Shown here: piece by piece, positions 12,830 through 24,005 of the stretch | Position numbering within the stretch: the first letter of the stretch is position 1 | How the letters are laid out: every line of letters begins with the position of its first letter | NCBI GenBank assembly: GCA_028117185.1 | Contig: JAOHHD010000010.1 | Location: 1 to 46,902 of the forward strand | DNA length: 46,902 nt | From: Luminiphilus sp. | Lineage (GTDB): Bacteria; Pseudomonadota; Gammaproteobacteria; Pseudomonadales; Halieaceae | Direction of reading: 5' to 3' | The notes under the pieces: model-generated | Databases searched by the model: none | Told to the model about the DNA's origin: nothing | Seen by the model: the letters and a program-made list of their open reading frames with translations, nothing else | Made by a program: the position numbers and the translations under genes

Positions 12830-14593
12830 TCAGTAAGTGCGCGCTTTAGGCTGAAAAGTCTCAACGGTACGCGGGGTGAAATTCACGCTGCGCTTGGAGA
12901 CCTGTTTTGTTTCACTATGATAAAGCGAGTGGCACAACCAATTTTCATCATCTCGCTCAGTAAAGTCCTCTCGGGCGTGCGCACCGCGACTCTCGTCTCG
13001 CGCTTCAGCGACTATAGCGGTCGCCTCTGCTGTCTCAAATAAATTCTGTAACTCAAGGCACTCAATGCGTGAGGTATTAAAGGCCGAACTGCGATCTGCC
13101 AAGACAACCTCCTCAATTCGACCACGAAGTGTCGCCAACTTAGCGATCCCTTCACGCATGAACTCACCCGTCCGGAATACGCCAAAATGGTTCTGCATAA
13201 TTTCTTGAAGCTCTTGACGCATTGGCGCCACCTGCTCACCCTTTTGTCGCTCATTCAGCGCATCTAGACGAGCACTTGCCGCCTCGAGATCCGTTTTGCC
13301 TGCATCGCGCAGATCGATGCCTTCCCGCAGTGCTTTTTCGATGAATAATCCGGACGCACGGCCAAAGACCACTAGATCCAGTAGCGAATTCCCTCCCAAA
13401 CGATTAGCGCCATGCACGGACACGCAGGCAACCTCTCCACACGCGTAGAGTCCAGGTATAACGCTGTCATTGCCAGCTGCGTCTACCGTCAGTGCCTGAC
13501 CGTGTACGTTAGTCGGAATCCCTCCCATCATATAATGACAGGTCGGCACGACTGGAATTGGCTCTTTAACCGGATCAACGTGCGCGAAGGTTCGGCTCAG
13601 CTCACAAATACCGGGGAGCCTCGATTCCAAAACGTCCTCACCTAGGTGATCTAACTTTAACTTCACGTGGTCGCCATTGGGGCCACAGCCACGACCTTCT
13701 AAAATCTCTAGCACCATGGATCGCGCAACCACGTCCCTTCCCGCAAGATCTTTGGCATTGGGCGCGTAGCGCTCCATGAATCGCTCGCCATCTTTATTAA
13801 CGAGGTAACCCCCTTCACCGCGACACCCCTCCGTCACCAGCGTGCCGGCTCCGTAGATACCCGTCGGGTGAAACTGCCACATCTCCATATCCTGTGCCGG
13901 GACGCCTGCCCGGAGCGCCATCCCCATGCCATCACCCGTATTGATGTGGGCGTTAGTCGTGGAGGCATAGATGCGGCCGGCGCCTCCCGTCGCAAATACG
14001 GTCGCCTTGGACTTAACGTAGACAGTCTCGCCCGTCTCAATACAGATCGCCACAACGCCAACGACTGCCCCGTCTTGGTTTTTCACTAAATCAACGGCGA
14101 ACCACTCATTGAAAAAGACGGTCTCGTTCTTAATATTGTTTTGATAGAGCGTGTGGAGTAACGCGTGACCCGTGCGGTCAGCTGCGGCACAGGTTCTAGC
14201 CGCCTGCCCCCCCTCTCCATAATTCTTTGATTGCCCGCCGAAAGGTCGCTGGTAGATACGTCCCTCTTCCGTACGGGAGAATGGTAATCCCATGTGCTCC
14301 AATTCAAAAATAGCCTCTGGACCCACGGAGCACATGTATTCAATGGCTTCTTGATCACCGATGTAGTCTGACCCCTTGACGGTGTCATACATATGCCAAC
14401 GCCAGTCATCCTGTGGATCATCGCTGGCAATTGCGCAGGTAATGCCGCCCTGAGCCGACACGGTGTGCGAGCGAGTCGGGAACACCTTGGAAATCACTGC
14501 CGTTTTATAGCCGGACTGCGCTAACTGGAGCGCTGCGCGCATACCCGCACCACCACCACCGACAATGACACCATCAAAAGAAATCGTTCTCAT
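12830..14593 (-). CDS. sdhA: succinate dehydrogenase flavoprotein subunit
   Basis: Catalytic FAD subunit that oxidises succinate to fumarate. The sequence shows the dinucleotide motif GGGGAG, the covalent-FAD context [10 protein letters not shown], active-site segments [35 protein letters not shown] and [19 protein letters not shown], and the usual C-terminus ending PKARTY. From the ATG at 14593 the protein has 587 residues, like E. coli SdhA (588). An in-frame GTG at 14602 is an alternative that would add three residues. It lies between sdhD and sdhB in the sdhCDAB operon. Fumarate reductase is less likely given the SdhC/SdhD pair and the suc genes downstream. Confidence 0.97.
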   Translation of the reverse strand: MRTISFDGVIVGGGGAGMRAALQLAQSGYKTAVISKVFPTRSHTVSAQGGITCAIASDDPQDDWRWHMYDTVKGSDYIGDQEAIEYMCSVGPEAIFELEHMGLPFSRTEEGRIYQRPFGGQSKNYGEGGQAARTCAAADRTGHALLHTLYQNNIKNETVFFNEWFAVDLVKNQDGAVVGVVAICIETGETVYVKSKATVFATGGAGRIYASTTNAHINTGDGMGMALRAGVPAQDMEMWQFHPTGIYGAGTLVTEGCRGEGGYLVNKDGERFMERYAPNAKDLAGRDVVARSMVLEILEGRGCGPNGDHVKLKLDHLGEDVLESRLPGICELSRTFAHVDPVKEPIPVVPTCHYMMGGIPTNVHGQALTVDAAGNDSVIPGLYACGEVACVSVHGANRLGGNSLLDLVVFGRASGLFIEKALREGIDLRDAGKTDLEAASARLDALNERQKGEQVAPMRQELQEIMQNHFGVFRTGEFMREGIAKLATLRGRIEEVVLADRSSAFNTSRIECLELQNLFETAEATAIVAEARDESRGAHAREDFTERDDENWLCHSLYHSETKQVSKRSVNFTPRTVETFQPKARTY

Positions 14594-14664
14594 AACACTC
14601 ACTTTTTATCCGCCTCACCGCCCCGAACATCGGCGCAATAGGCGCAACCGTTAGCGGACATGGA

Positions 14665-15024
14665 TTAACTCCAAACGATCACCACCACCCAAATTACGTA
14701 ACCCACTAGCGCCAGCGAAGCGGCTAGCTGACTCACTAAACGAATCGTATTGCCCTTTGGGCCCAACATCCGCTCAGTCAGGTAGTCTGTGAAGACAGAC
14801 CACAAACCAATCCAGCTGTGCGCGGCCAAAGACAGGGCTGCCATTAACGTGAACACCTTCATCCACGTCTGCTCGAAGAGCTTTGTCCAACTAGTGTAGT
14901 CAACTGAACCCATTAACTGGTAGGCGATGAGCAGAAAATATGCCAATAATATAATCGACGTGACTCTCTGAATAAGCCAATCGGACAGACCGGTGCGACT
15001 AAAACTCGTTACCGAGGTCACCAT
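14665..15024 (-). CDS. sdhD: succinate dehydrogenase membrane anchor subunit
   Basis: Small integral-membrane subunit of complex II with three predicted transmembrane helices, helping bind quinone and heme b. The 119 residues contain HSWIGLWSVFTDY, equivalent to the E. coli SdhD segment that holds the quinone-site Asp-Tyr pair (D80, Y81 here) and the nearby histidine H69. The ATG at 15024 is chosen because it overlaps the sdhC stop (ATGGTGA) and gives a normal-length anchor. A longer open frame reaching 15183 would add 53 Arg/Cys-rich residues antiparallel to nothing known and is rejected. Confidence 0.93.
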   Translation of the reverse strand: MVTSVTSFSRTGLSDWLIQRVTSIILLAYFLLIAYQLMGSVDYTSWTKLFEQTWMKVFTLMAALSLAAHSWIGLWSVFTDYLTERMLGPKGNTIRLVSQLAASLALVGYVIWVVVIVWS

Positions 15025-15404
15025 ATCGCTACCCCCCATGACACTGCTGCAGCGAGTGCCGCAACAAAAACGATGCGCGCACCGACAACACCGCCTCGCA
15101 TGGTCTCTCCTACGCCCGCGTCCATCACGAGGTGCTTCACACCGGCTAACGCATGGTAAGTCAACGCGGAGGCGATCCCCCACATCAACAGTTTAGCGAC
15201 TGGCGATGACAAGACCGCAACCAGCGCGTCAAAAGAGTCCTCAGACGCCAAACTGCGGTCGAGCGCCCATAACAGCAAAAAGCTGGCAAAAAACATCAGC
15301 ACACCGGTCACGCGATGGGCGATAGAGGCATAAGCAGTAACGGGTAGCTGGATCGTACCCAAATCCAGATTAACTGGACGTGTGTCCTTTGAGGTCGGTC
15401 TCAC
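15018..15404 (-). CDS. sdhC: succinate dehydrogenase cytochrome b556 subunit
   Basis: Heme-b-binding membrane subunit of complex II, 128 residues, three transmembrane helices. The N-terminus RPVNLDLGTIQLPVTAYASIAHRVTG matches the family in two shorter stretches (RPVNLDL; SIAHRVTG with S28 and R31, which line the quinone site). H84 in TYHALAGVKH is the expected heme ligand. Translation starts at a GTG (15402-15404). It is the first gene of sdhCDAB and reads divergently from gltA; a plausible sigma-70 promoter lies at 15472-15500. Confidence 0.94.
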   Translation of the reverse strand: MRPTSKDTRPVNLDLGTIQLPVTAYASIAHRVTGVLMFFASFLLLWALDRSLASEDSFDALVAVLSSPVAKLLMWGIASALTYHALAGVKHLVMDAGVGETMRGGVVGARIVFVAALAAAVSWGVAIW

Positions 15405-15471
15405 AATAGCTCTCAGATTAGTCTCGTTAAAGCGGGCGGATCTGGAACGTGCCAGAATTTCATCGGGGCGC

Positions 15472-15500
15472 AGTATAGGTGTGCTGACAATTGATTACAA
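15472..15500 (-). promoter_or_regulatory. candidate sigma-70 promoter for sdhCDAB
   Basis: On the minus strand TTGTAA (15500-15495), a 17-bp spacer and TATACT (15477-15472). The -10 matches five of six consensus bases and the -35 four of six. It lies about 68 bp upstream of the sdhC GTG. Confidence 0.5.
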
Positions 15501-15513
15501 TTTGTTGGCGTCT

Positions 15514-15558
15514 GCCGGTCAAGAACTAACACATCGAAATTGACATGACCGGCGGTCA
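15514..15558. promoter_or_regulatory. GGTCA inverted half-sites between gltA and sdhC
   Basis: GCCGGTCA (15514-15521) is repeated in inverted form as TGACCGGC (15546-15553), and TGACC-GGC-GGTCA (15546-15558) forms a local dyad. The three half-sites lie between the divergent sdh and gltA start regions, upstream of both. They overlap a TTGACA hexamer at 15540-15545 that could be a gltA -35, though the matching -10 is poor. Possibly a shared operator; regulator unknown. Confidence 0.4.
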
Positions 15559-15602
15559 GCATTAGTTTGGCAACCTCCCAACACGACGCGGTAGATAGTC
15601 TA

Positions 15603-16898
15603 ATGTCAGAAAAGAATGCGACCCTTAACCTCACTCATGAGGATGGATCCCAGCAAACCATTGATTTAGCGGTGCACTCTGGCACGCTTGGTCCAGATGT
15701 CGTTGACGTCGGCACACTGACAGCGAACGGCTACTTCACTTACGACCCCGGCTTTACCTCCACCGCGGCGTGTGAGTCAAAAATCACCTTTATCGATGGC
15801 GAAAAGGGGGTTTTGCTTCACCGAGGTTACCCGATAGAGCAACTTGCTAAGCATTCGGACTACTTAGAGACCTGCTACCTATTGCTCAACGGCGAGCTTC
15901 CCACTGCTGCTGAAAAAGCCGAATTTGTCGACATCATGACGCACCACACGATGGTGCATGAGCAGATCAGAACCTTTTTTAACGGCTTCCGCCGAGATGC
16001 GCATCCGATGGCCATCATGTGCGGTGTCGTCGGCGCACTATCCGCCTTCTATCACGACTCCACCGACATTTCCGATCCATGGCATCGAGAAGTCGCCGCC
16101 TTCCGACTGATTGCAAAAATGCCCACGTTAGCGGCAATGAGTTACAAGTTCTCGATTGGCCAGCCTTTCATGTACCCCGACAACAATCTTGACTACGCGG
16201 CAAATTTTCTTCACATGATGTTTGGCAACCCCTGTGAGCCAACGAAGGTCTCGCCAACGATCGCTCGAGCAATGGATCGCATATTCCTGTTACACGCAGA
16301 TCATGAGCAAAACGCATCAACTTCAACCGTGAGACTCGCTGGCTCTTCTCAGGCTAATCCGTTTGCGTGTATTGCAGCTGGCATCGCAGCCCTATGGGGC
16401 CCCTCTCACGGCGGCGCTAACGAGGCCGTGGTGAAGATGCTTGAAGAAATTGGCACGGTAGACCGGATCGACGAATTTATCGCGCGCGCGAAAGACAAAG
16501 ACGACCCATTCCGCTTGATGGGTTTTGGACACCGTGTTTATAAAAACTTTGACCCTCGCGCTAAAGTGATGAAAGAAGCCGCTGACGAGGTACTCGCCGA
16601 ACTGGGCATCGAAGACGAGAATCTAGAAATCGCCAAACGGCTTGAAGAAATTGCCCTCCAAGACGAGTATTTTGTCGCCAAAAAACTCTACCCTAACGTC
16701 GATTTTTACTCGGGTATTATTCTTAAAGCACTGGGCATACCCACGTCTATGTTCACCGTTATTTTTGCTATCGGTCGCACCGTAGGTTGGATCGCTCATT
16801 GGAATGAGATGATTGGCGGGTCCTACCGAATTGGCAGACCTCGACAGCTCTATACCGGTGAGGCGCAGCGAGACTTTAAACCCATCAAAGACCGTTAA
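15603..16898 (+). CDS. gltA: citrate synthase
   Basis: Condenses oxaloacetate and acetyl-CoA to citrate. The 431-residue product from ATG 15603 begins [10 protein letters not shown], like the hexameric type I enzymes of gammaproteobacteria. It carries the active-site blocks [25 protein letters not shown] and NVDFYSG (catalytic His, His and Asp), plus the adenine-site region expected for NADH-inhibited forms. An upstream in-frame TTG at 15567 is less likely. No strong Shine-Dalgarno sequence is visible. It is divergent from sdhCDAB, the arrangement seen in E. coli and Pseudomonas. Confidence 0.97.
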   Translation: MSEKNATLNLTHEDGSQQTIDLAVHSGTLGPDVVDVGTLTANGYFTYDPGFTSTAACESKITFIDGEKGVLLHRGYPIEQLAKHSDYLETCYLLLNGELPTAAEKAEFVDIMTHHTMVHEQIRTFFNGFRRDAHPMAIMCGVVGALSAFYHDSTDISDPWHREVAAFRLIAKMPTLAAMSYKFSIGQPFMYPDNNLDYAANFLHMMFGNPCEPTKVSPTIARAMDRIFLLHADHEQNASTSTVRLAGSSQANPFACIAAGIAALWGPSHGGANEAVVKMLEEIGTVDRIDEFIARAKDKDDPFRLMGFGHRVYKNFDPRAKVMKEAADEVLAELGIEDENLEIAKRLEEIALQDEYFVAKKLYPNVDFYSGIILKALGIPTSMFTVIFAIGRTVGWIAHWNEMIGGSYRIGRPRQLYTGEAQRDFKPIKDR

Positions 16899-16906
16899 GG
16901 CTTGCA

Positions 16907-18031
16907 ATGACAATTTCCGCCGTGATTAGTGGGTCTGGCCTCTTCACACCGCCAGACAGTATCAGCAACGAGGAACTTGTCGGGTCATTCAATACGTGGG
17001 TTGACCGCTACAATGAAGCACACTGTGAAGCTATTGAACGCGGAGATATGGCGCCTAAAACCCATTCTTCTGTCGCTTTTATTGAAAAAGCATCCGGCAT
17101 TAAGTCACGGTATGTTATTGATAAAAAAGGGATCTTAGACCCAGATCGCATGGTTCCTGCCATTCCTGAGAGAGCGAATAGCAGCCATTCTGTGATGTGT
17201 GAAATTGCCTGCCACGCTGCCCAAGAAGCGCTAGATCAAGCAGGCCTTGTCGGCACTGATATTGACGCAGTCATCGTCGCAGCATCCAATCTGCAAAGAG
17301 CCTATCCCGCCGTAGCCATTGAGGTGCAGGCGGCGCTGGGTGCGACAGGGTTTGCTTTTGATATGAATGTAGCCTGCTCCTCAGCCACCTTCGGCATACA
17401 ACAAGCCAGCGATGCGGTTCGCTCGGGTAGTGCGCAGCGGGTACTGATGGTCAATCCCGAAATCTGCACCGGACACCTTAACTTCCGGGATCGCGACTCA
17501 CACTTTATCTTTGGTGATGTCGCCACAGCTGTCGTCATCGAAAGTAGTGAAACCGCCAAAGAAGGCGCTGGCTGGGACATCGTTGATTCACGCCTTCAGA
17601 CAATCTACTCCAATAATATTCGCAATAATTTTGGCTTCCTTAATCGCACTGATGAAAGTGGCATCGGTCAGATTGATAAATTGTTTATGCAAGAAGGCAG
17701 GAAGGTATTTAAAGAAGTCTGCCCCGCCGTAGCGACTCAGATTAGTGATCAATTGGCCGCGCTGAATCTCGATGTCAAAGACCTTAGTCGCATATGGCTG
17801 CACCAAGCCAACCAAAACATGAATGATCTCATAGCGAAAAAAGTCTTCGGTCGAGATCCAGCACCTAGTGAATCTCCCACCATACTCGATGAGTACGCTA
17901 ATACGTCATCCGCAGGCTCGATCATTGCCTTTCATAAACACAATGCCGATATCAACAGTGGCGAGCTGGGCGTACTGTGTTCATTTGGTGCGGGCTACAG
18001 CATCGGCTCACTGATCTTGCGGCGACGCTAG
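16907..18031 (+). CDS. beta-ketoacyl-ACP synthase III (FabH-like)
   Basis: Thiolase-fold condensing enzyme, 374 residues, longer than the housekeeping FabH (about 320). The catalytic triad is complete: C157 in MNVACSSATF, H299 in WLHQANQNM and N332 in YANTSSAGS. Blocks such as SGTG-like start, FIEKASGIKSR, NPEICTGHLNFRDRDSHFIFGD and FGAGYSIGS recall the second FabH of Pseudomonas (PA3333-type). Such enzymes start or prime fatty-acid chains with acyl-CoA; the substrate here is inferred only. It lies 8 bp after gltA, so is probably cotranscribed. The genome's main FabH would be expected in a fab cluster elsewhere. Confidence 0.85.
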   Translation: MTISAVISGSGLFTPPDSISNEELVGSFNTWVDRYNEAHCEAIERGDMAPKTHSSVAFIEKASGIKSRYVIDKKGILDPDRMVPAIPERANSSHSVMCEIACHAAQEALDQAGLVGTDIDAVIVAASNLQRAYPAVAIEVQAALGATGFAFDMNVACSSATFGIQQASDAVRSGSAQRVLMVNPEICTGHLNFRDRDSHFIFGDVATAVVIESSETAKEGAGWDIVDSRLQTIYSNNIRNNFGFLNRTDESGIGQIDKLFMQEGRKVFKEVCPAVATQISDQLAALNLDVKDLSRIWLHQANQNMNDLIAKKVFGRDPAPSESPTILDEYANTSSAGSIIAFHKHNADINSGELGVLCSFGAGYSIGSLILRRR

Positions 18032-18055
18032 CTCGTCGGCGTAGCGGGAGGCGTT

Positions 18056-19123
18056 TTAGTCATCCTCAGGGGGGCACAGCGAAGCGCAAGCCGCCAATAA
18101 AGATGCAGTCTGCGCGAGTGTACCGACCGTAATCCGCAACCATTGCTCTACTCGAGGCCTATCCCAGCGACGAACCAAAATATCTTGTTGCCTGAGCCCA
18201 TCAAATAGCATGCGCCCCGATAAAGCGGGGTGTTGGGTGAAGACAAAATTGGCGGACGAAGGCAGCACCTCAAAACCTAGCGCCTCAAGTCCCTCCGTCA
18301 TCCTTTTGCGACTCTCAGTGATCACGGCGGCCGATTGGGCCTGCCAGGGGGAATCTAAGATTGCCACCTTGGCTGAAGCCTGTGCTACCGCATCCAGTGG
18401 ATAGGAATTAAAGGAATCTTTGACGCGATTAAGGCCCTCGATCAGCTCTCGTTGCGCCAAAGCGTATCCGACACGAAGCCCGGCCAATGCGTGACTCTTA
18501 GATAAACTGCGACTGACAATCAGGTTGTCATAGCGATCAATCAGCGGCGCCACTGACTCGGCACCAAACCCATAGTACGCTTCGTCCACAACATGGAGCC
18601 GATTAGGATTATCCGCCAGCAGCCGCTCGATCTCTTGGCGACTCAGTGCCAAACCCGTTGGCGCGTTGGGGTTAGCAAGCACCACCGCATGCGGTGATGC
18701 CATCAGCGCATCTACATCAACCCTAAAATTGGCCAGCACCGGCACTTCAGTGAGTGTTGACTGGTATAACTGCGCCCACACAGGATAGAACCCATAAGTC
18801 GTATCCAGAGTCTGCACCGGACGATCAGCCAGCAAGCTTAACCAAATATGCGCGAGCACTTCGTCTGATCCGTTGCCCACAAAAACCTGATCAGTGGCTA
18901 ATGACTCTGTCTCAGCGATAGCCTCTATTAAACCCTTGGCTGTCGGATCCGGATAGCGTCTTAATTGCTCGGCCTGAGATGAACGAACCGCCGCCATCAC
19001 TGCGTCAGATGGCGGCAACGCGTGCTCATTCGTATTCAGTTTTAACAACGTAGGCGAGGATGGTTGCTCACCGGGAACATACGGCGTCAAATCACTGACT
19101 GTTTTAGTCCAAAACCGGCTCAT
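18056..19123 (-). CDS. hisC: histidinol-phosphate aminotransferase
   Basis: PLP-dependent class I/II aminotransferase of histidine synthesis, converting imidazole-acetol phosphate to histidinol phosphate. From ATG 19123 it has 355 residues, with LNTNEHALPPS, RYPDPTAKGL, GNGSDEVL, NPNAPTG, VVDEAYYGFG and the PLP lysine in SLSKSHALAGLRVGY (K209). The 12-residue longer start at 19159 is less likely (Cys-rich tail, no conservation). It stands apart from a his operon, so is the HisC2-type copy, which in some bacteria also transaminates aromatic amino acids. It follows phoR in the same direction after a repeat-bearing gap of 103 bp. Confidence 0.9.
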   Translation of the reverse strand: MSRFWTKTVSDLTPYVPGEQPSSPTLLKLNTNEHALPPSDAVMAAVRSSQAEQLRRYPDPTAKGLIEAIAETESLATDQVFVGNGSDEVLAHIWLSLLADRPVQTLDTTYGFYPVWAQLYQSTLTEVPVLANFRVDVDALMASPHAVVLANPNAPTGLALSRQEIERLLADNPNRLHVVDEAYYGFGAESVAPLIDRYDNLIVSRSLSKSHALAGLRVGYALAQRELIEGLNRVKDSFNSYPLDAVAQASAKVAILDSPWQAQSAAVITESRKRMTEGLEALGFEVLPSSANFVFTQHPALSGRMLFDGLRQQDILVRRWDRPRVEQWLRITVGTLAQTASLLAACASLCPPEDD

Positions 19124-19175
19124 AACTTGATGCTCTCTATCGCAGACGCGACATGCCATTCGTAAGCGCCTATAT

Positions 19176-19241
19176 TATCAGGTCACTGCAGAAGAGTTAT
19201 CAGGTCACTGCAAAAGAGTCTTTAGGTCACTGCAAAAGACC
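19176..19241. repeat. 22-bp tandem repeat, three copies, at the phoR 3' end
   Basis: Copies lie at 19176-19197, 19198-19219 and 19220-19241, each with the core GGTCACTGCA (starting 19181, 19203, 19225). Copies one and two differ at one base; copy three is more diverged (about five differences) and overlaps the phoR stop. On the minus strand each copy repeats the end of phoR, CTTTTGCAGTGACC, including its TGA (CTTCTGCAGTGACC in the copy farthest downstream). This looks like slippage duplication of the gene's tail. Confidence 0.9.
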
Positions 19242-20561
19242 TAGCGGGTGATCTTCCACCCCAGCCCTGCTCGGGCGAGTGACAACACGAGCCGACGGAA
19301 ACACCAGCCGAAAACAACTGCCACGCCCTAGCTCACTATCCACGAAAAGCTTGGCTTCATGGGACACCGCTACATGCTTCACAATCGCCAGTCCCAGGCC
19401 CGTGCCGCCAATTGCCTGACTGCGGCTTTTGTCGACGCGATAAAAGCGCTCTGTCAAACGGGGGATATGCTTGGCCGCGATACCCAGACCCTTATCTTGC
19501 ACTAGCAACGCAGGTCCCACTGCGGAATCAATCCATTTCACGACCACGGGGCTATCCTCCCCATACTTCAGCGCGTTAACAATCAAATTGCTGACAGCAC
19601 TCCGCAGTTCATTCTCGTCTCCTAGAATCTGCTGCGTGGTTGAGACCTCAAGACTAAGGGTCCTATCAGGCCAAGCGGGGGTCAATTCGTGTATCAAGTC
19701 TGATAGTAAGGCCCCCATGTCAATCTGGCCTTCTTTACGCTCTCCCTCAATACTTTCAATGCTGGACAGCCAGAGTAAATCAGATACCAAATTTTCCATG
19801 CGCACCAACTGAGTATCCATGACACGCAACGACGTCTGCAAAGTCGAATCCGAGTCGGGCATCAAGGTTTGGAGCGTCTCGATATACCCTTTAATCACAG
19901 TCAGCGGCGTCCTCAACTCATGAGACACGTTACCAACGAAATCACGACGCATGCGTTCTAACTTGTCTTGCTCGGTGACGTCTTTTACAAAAACCAGCCG
20001 ATCATCCGCGCCAAATTTGGAAAACTCAAATTGTAGGCAGGCCTCCGACTCAACACCTCGTTGAATACGCAGTGGCTTTTGAAAGTTATTCTCCTCAATA
20101 TATGCAGCGAGAGCGGGGCTAGACATTAAGTCAGTCAGTCGCTTTCCCTCTTCATCAGCAAATCGAACACCCAGTAAATATTCGGCGGCTTCGTTGCACC
20201 ACAATAATTTGCCTGAGCCGCTAATAATCAAAGCGGCCTCTCTCATCGAAGCCAGCGATTCTTTCAGGTAAGGCTGTGAACGCTGAGGTGACGATGAGGC
20301 CTGAATGGCTCGACTGCGCAACACATAAACATCATGAAGAAGCCCCCCCATCCCAGGTCCATCAATAGGCGGAAACTCCTCTGGATGCGAAAACCAGTGA
20401 TACAGCCTTGAAAGCTGCCATCCCCATAGCAGGAGGAGCACGACCATGGAGACGAATAGCGCCTGCCGCCAGTCACCGGTCACCGCACCCCACGCTATTG
20501 CGCTGCATGCGGCAAACGCCAACCGCTTGATTTCGAGCAAAAAAATGGGGCTTGCTTTCAC
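19227..20561 (-). CDS. phoR: phosphate regulon sensor histidine kinase
   Basis: Membrane sensor kinase that controls PhoB according to phosphate supply. The 444 residues have two N-terminal transmembrane segments (about 12-29 and 33-50), a short linker and a PAS domain (about 100-195, with GSGKLLWCNEAAEYLLG). A HisKA domain follows with the phospho-acceptor H214 in VSHELRTPLTVIKGY, then the ATPase boxes NLIVNALKYGED, DKGLGI, ERFYRVD and GGTGLGLAIVKH. The stretch after the last helix is cytosolic, as in E. coli PhoR. It overlaps phoB by 4 bp. Its last codons and stop are the template of the tandem repeat downstream. Confidence 0.95.
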   Translation of the reverse strand: MKASPIFLLEIKRLAFAACSAIAWGAVTGDWRQALFVSMVVLLLLWGWQLSRLYHWFSHPEEFPPIDGPGMGGLLHDVYVLRSRAIQASSSPQRSQPYLKESLASMREAALIISGSGKLLWCNEAAEYLLGVRFADEEGKRLTDLMSSPALAAYIEENNFQKPLRIQRGVESEACLQFEFSKFGADDRLVFVKDVTEQDKLERMRRDFVGNVSHELRTPLTVIKGYIETLQTLMPDSDSTLQTSLRVMDTQLVRMENLVSDLLWLSSIESIEGERKEGQIDMGALLSDLIHELTPAWPDRTLSLEVSTTQQILGDENELRSAVSNLIVNALKYGEDSPVVVKWIDSAVGPALLVQDKGLGIAAKHIPRLTERFYRVDKSRSQAIGGTGLGLAIVKHVAVSHEAKLFVDSELGRGSCFRLVFPSARVVTRPSRAGVEDHPLGLLQ

Positions 20562-21268
20562 GTCAATGCGATATCCCGATCTGAGAAGCGATAACCCACG
20601 CCGCGCACCGTTTGTACCAAATCGCTATAACGCGGCGCACCCGCCTGAAGCGCTTTACGAAGCCGACGAATATGGACGTCGACCGTTCGCTCCTCCACGT
20701 AGATATTGACACCCCAGACACGATCCAACAGCTGGGCACGTGAATAAACGCGATCCGGATTAGACATAAAAAACTGCAGTAACTTGAACTCGGTAGGTCC
20801 CATATCTAACGCTTTTCCGTCAACGATCACCCGATGACTATTCAGTTCTATCACCAAATTACCTACTCGCAGCTCACTATCTACGTCCTCGTGAACCGTC
20901 CGCCTTAGCAGCGCCCGCATTCTGGCGAGCAACTCCTTGGGTGCGAAAGGTTTGGTCATGTAATCGTCAGCGCCTACCTCCAACCCCTGAATGACATTGT
21001 CTTCATGCGCCTTGGCGGTCAGCATGATCACCAGTACTCCCTGCGTCGCCTCCTCTTTTTTAAGACGGCGCAGGAGTTCAATGCCGGTCCCCCCGGGCAG
21101 CATCCAGTCGAGTAAGACAATATCGGGGGTGTTTTGGGTGATATGTTGGTATGCATCGGTAATGTTGTCGGCTTCAGAAACCTCGAAATCAGCGGTCTCA
21201 AGCGCCAGTCTGAGCATTTGCCGAATCCCCGACTCATCATCGACCACCAATACTTTCTTAACTATCAC
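20558..21268 (-). CDS. phoB: phosphate regulon response regulator
   Basis: OmpR-family DNA-binding regulator, 236 residues. The receiver domain has the acidic pair D10-D11, the phospho-acceptor D54 in VLLDWMLPGG and the conserved lysine in MLTAKAHED. The winged-helix output domain begins near 135 and contains ELNSHRV, GPTEFKLLQFFM, RVYSRAQLLDRVWG and the recognition-helix region ERTVDVHIRRLRKAL. Translation starts at GTG 21268 after a GGAG site. phoB is first, overlapping phoR by ATGA, the normal Pho order. A half PHO box upstream suggests self-control. Confidence 0.96.
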   Translation of the reverse strand: MIVKKVLVVDDESGIRQMLRLALETADFEVSEADNITDAYQHITQNTPDIVLLDWMLPGGTGIELLRRLKKEEATQGVLVIMLTAKAHEDNVIQGLEVGADDYMTKPFAPKELLARMRALLRRTVHEDVDSELRVGNLVIELNSHRVIVDGKALDMGPTEFKLLQFFMSNPDRVYSRAQLLDRVWGVNIYVEERTVDVHIRRLRKALQAGAPRYSDLVQTVRGVGYRFSDRDIALT

Positions 21269-21358
21269 CTTTTCTCCAGTCCCCTCGCTTCAGAGGCAAA
21301 TTCATCACCAGACCATTCGCTGATATCAAAGCAGCAAAAAATCGCAACGTTAAAACGC

Positions 21359-21366
21359 TATGACAG
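21359..21366 (-). promoter_or_regulatory. possible PHO-box half site upstream of phoB
   Basis: CTGTCATA on the minus strand equals the first half of the PHO-box consensus (repeated CTGTCAT spaced by 4 bp). It lies about 90 bp before the phoB GTG. The second half (TTTTAAC) is poor, so this may be chance. Confidence 0.3.
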
Positions 21367-21372
21367 CAACAC

Positions 21373-24005
<2,633 letters not shown>

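Noticed and set aside
15025..15183. N-terminal extension of sdhD
   Set aside because: It would read out of frame through sdhC and is Arg/Cys-rich; the ATG overlapping the sdhC stop gives normal SdhD.
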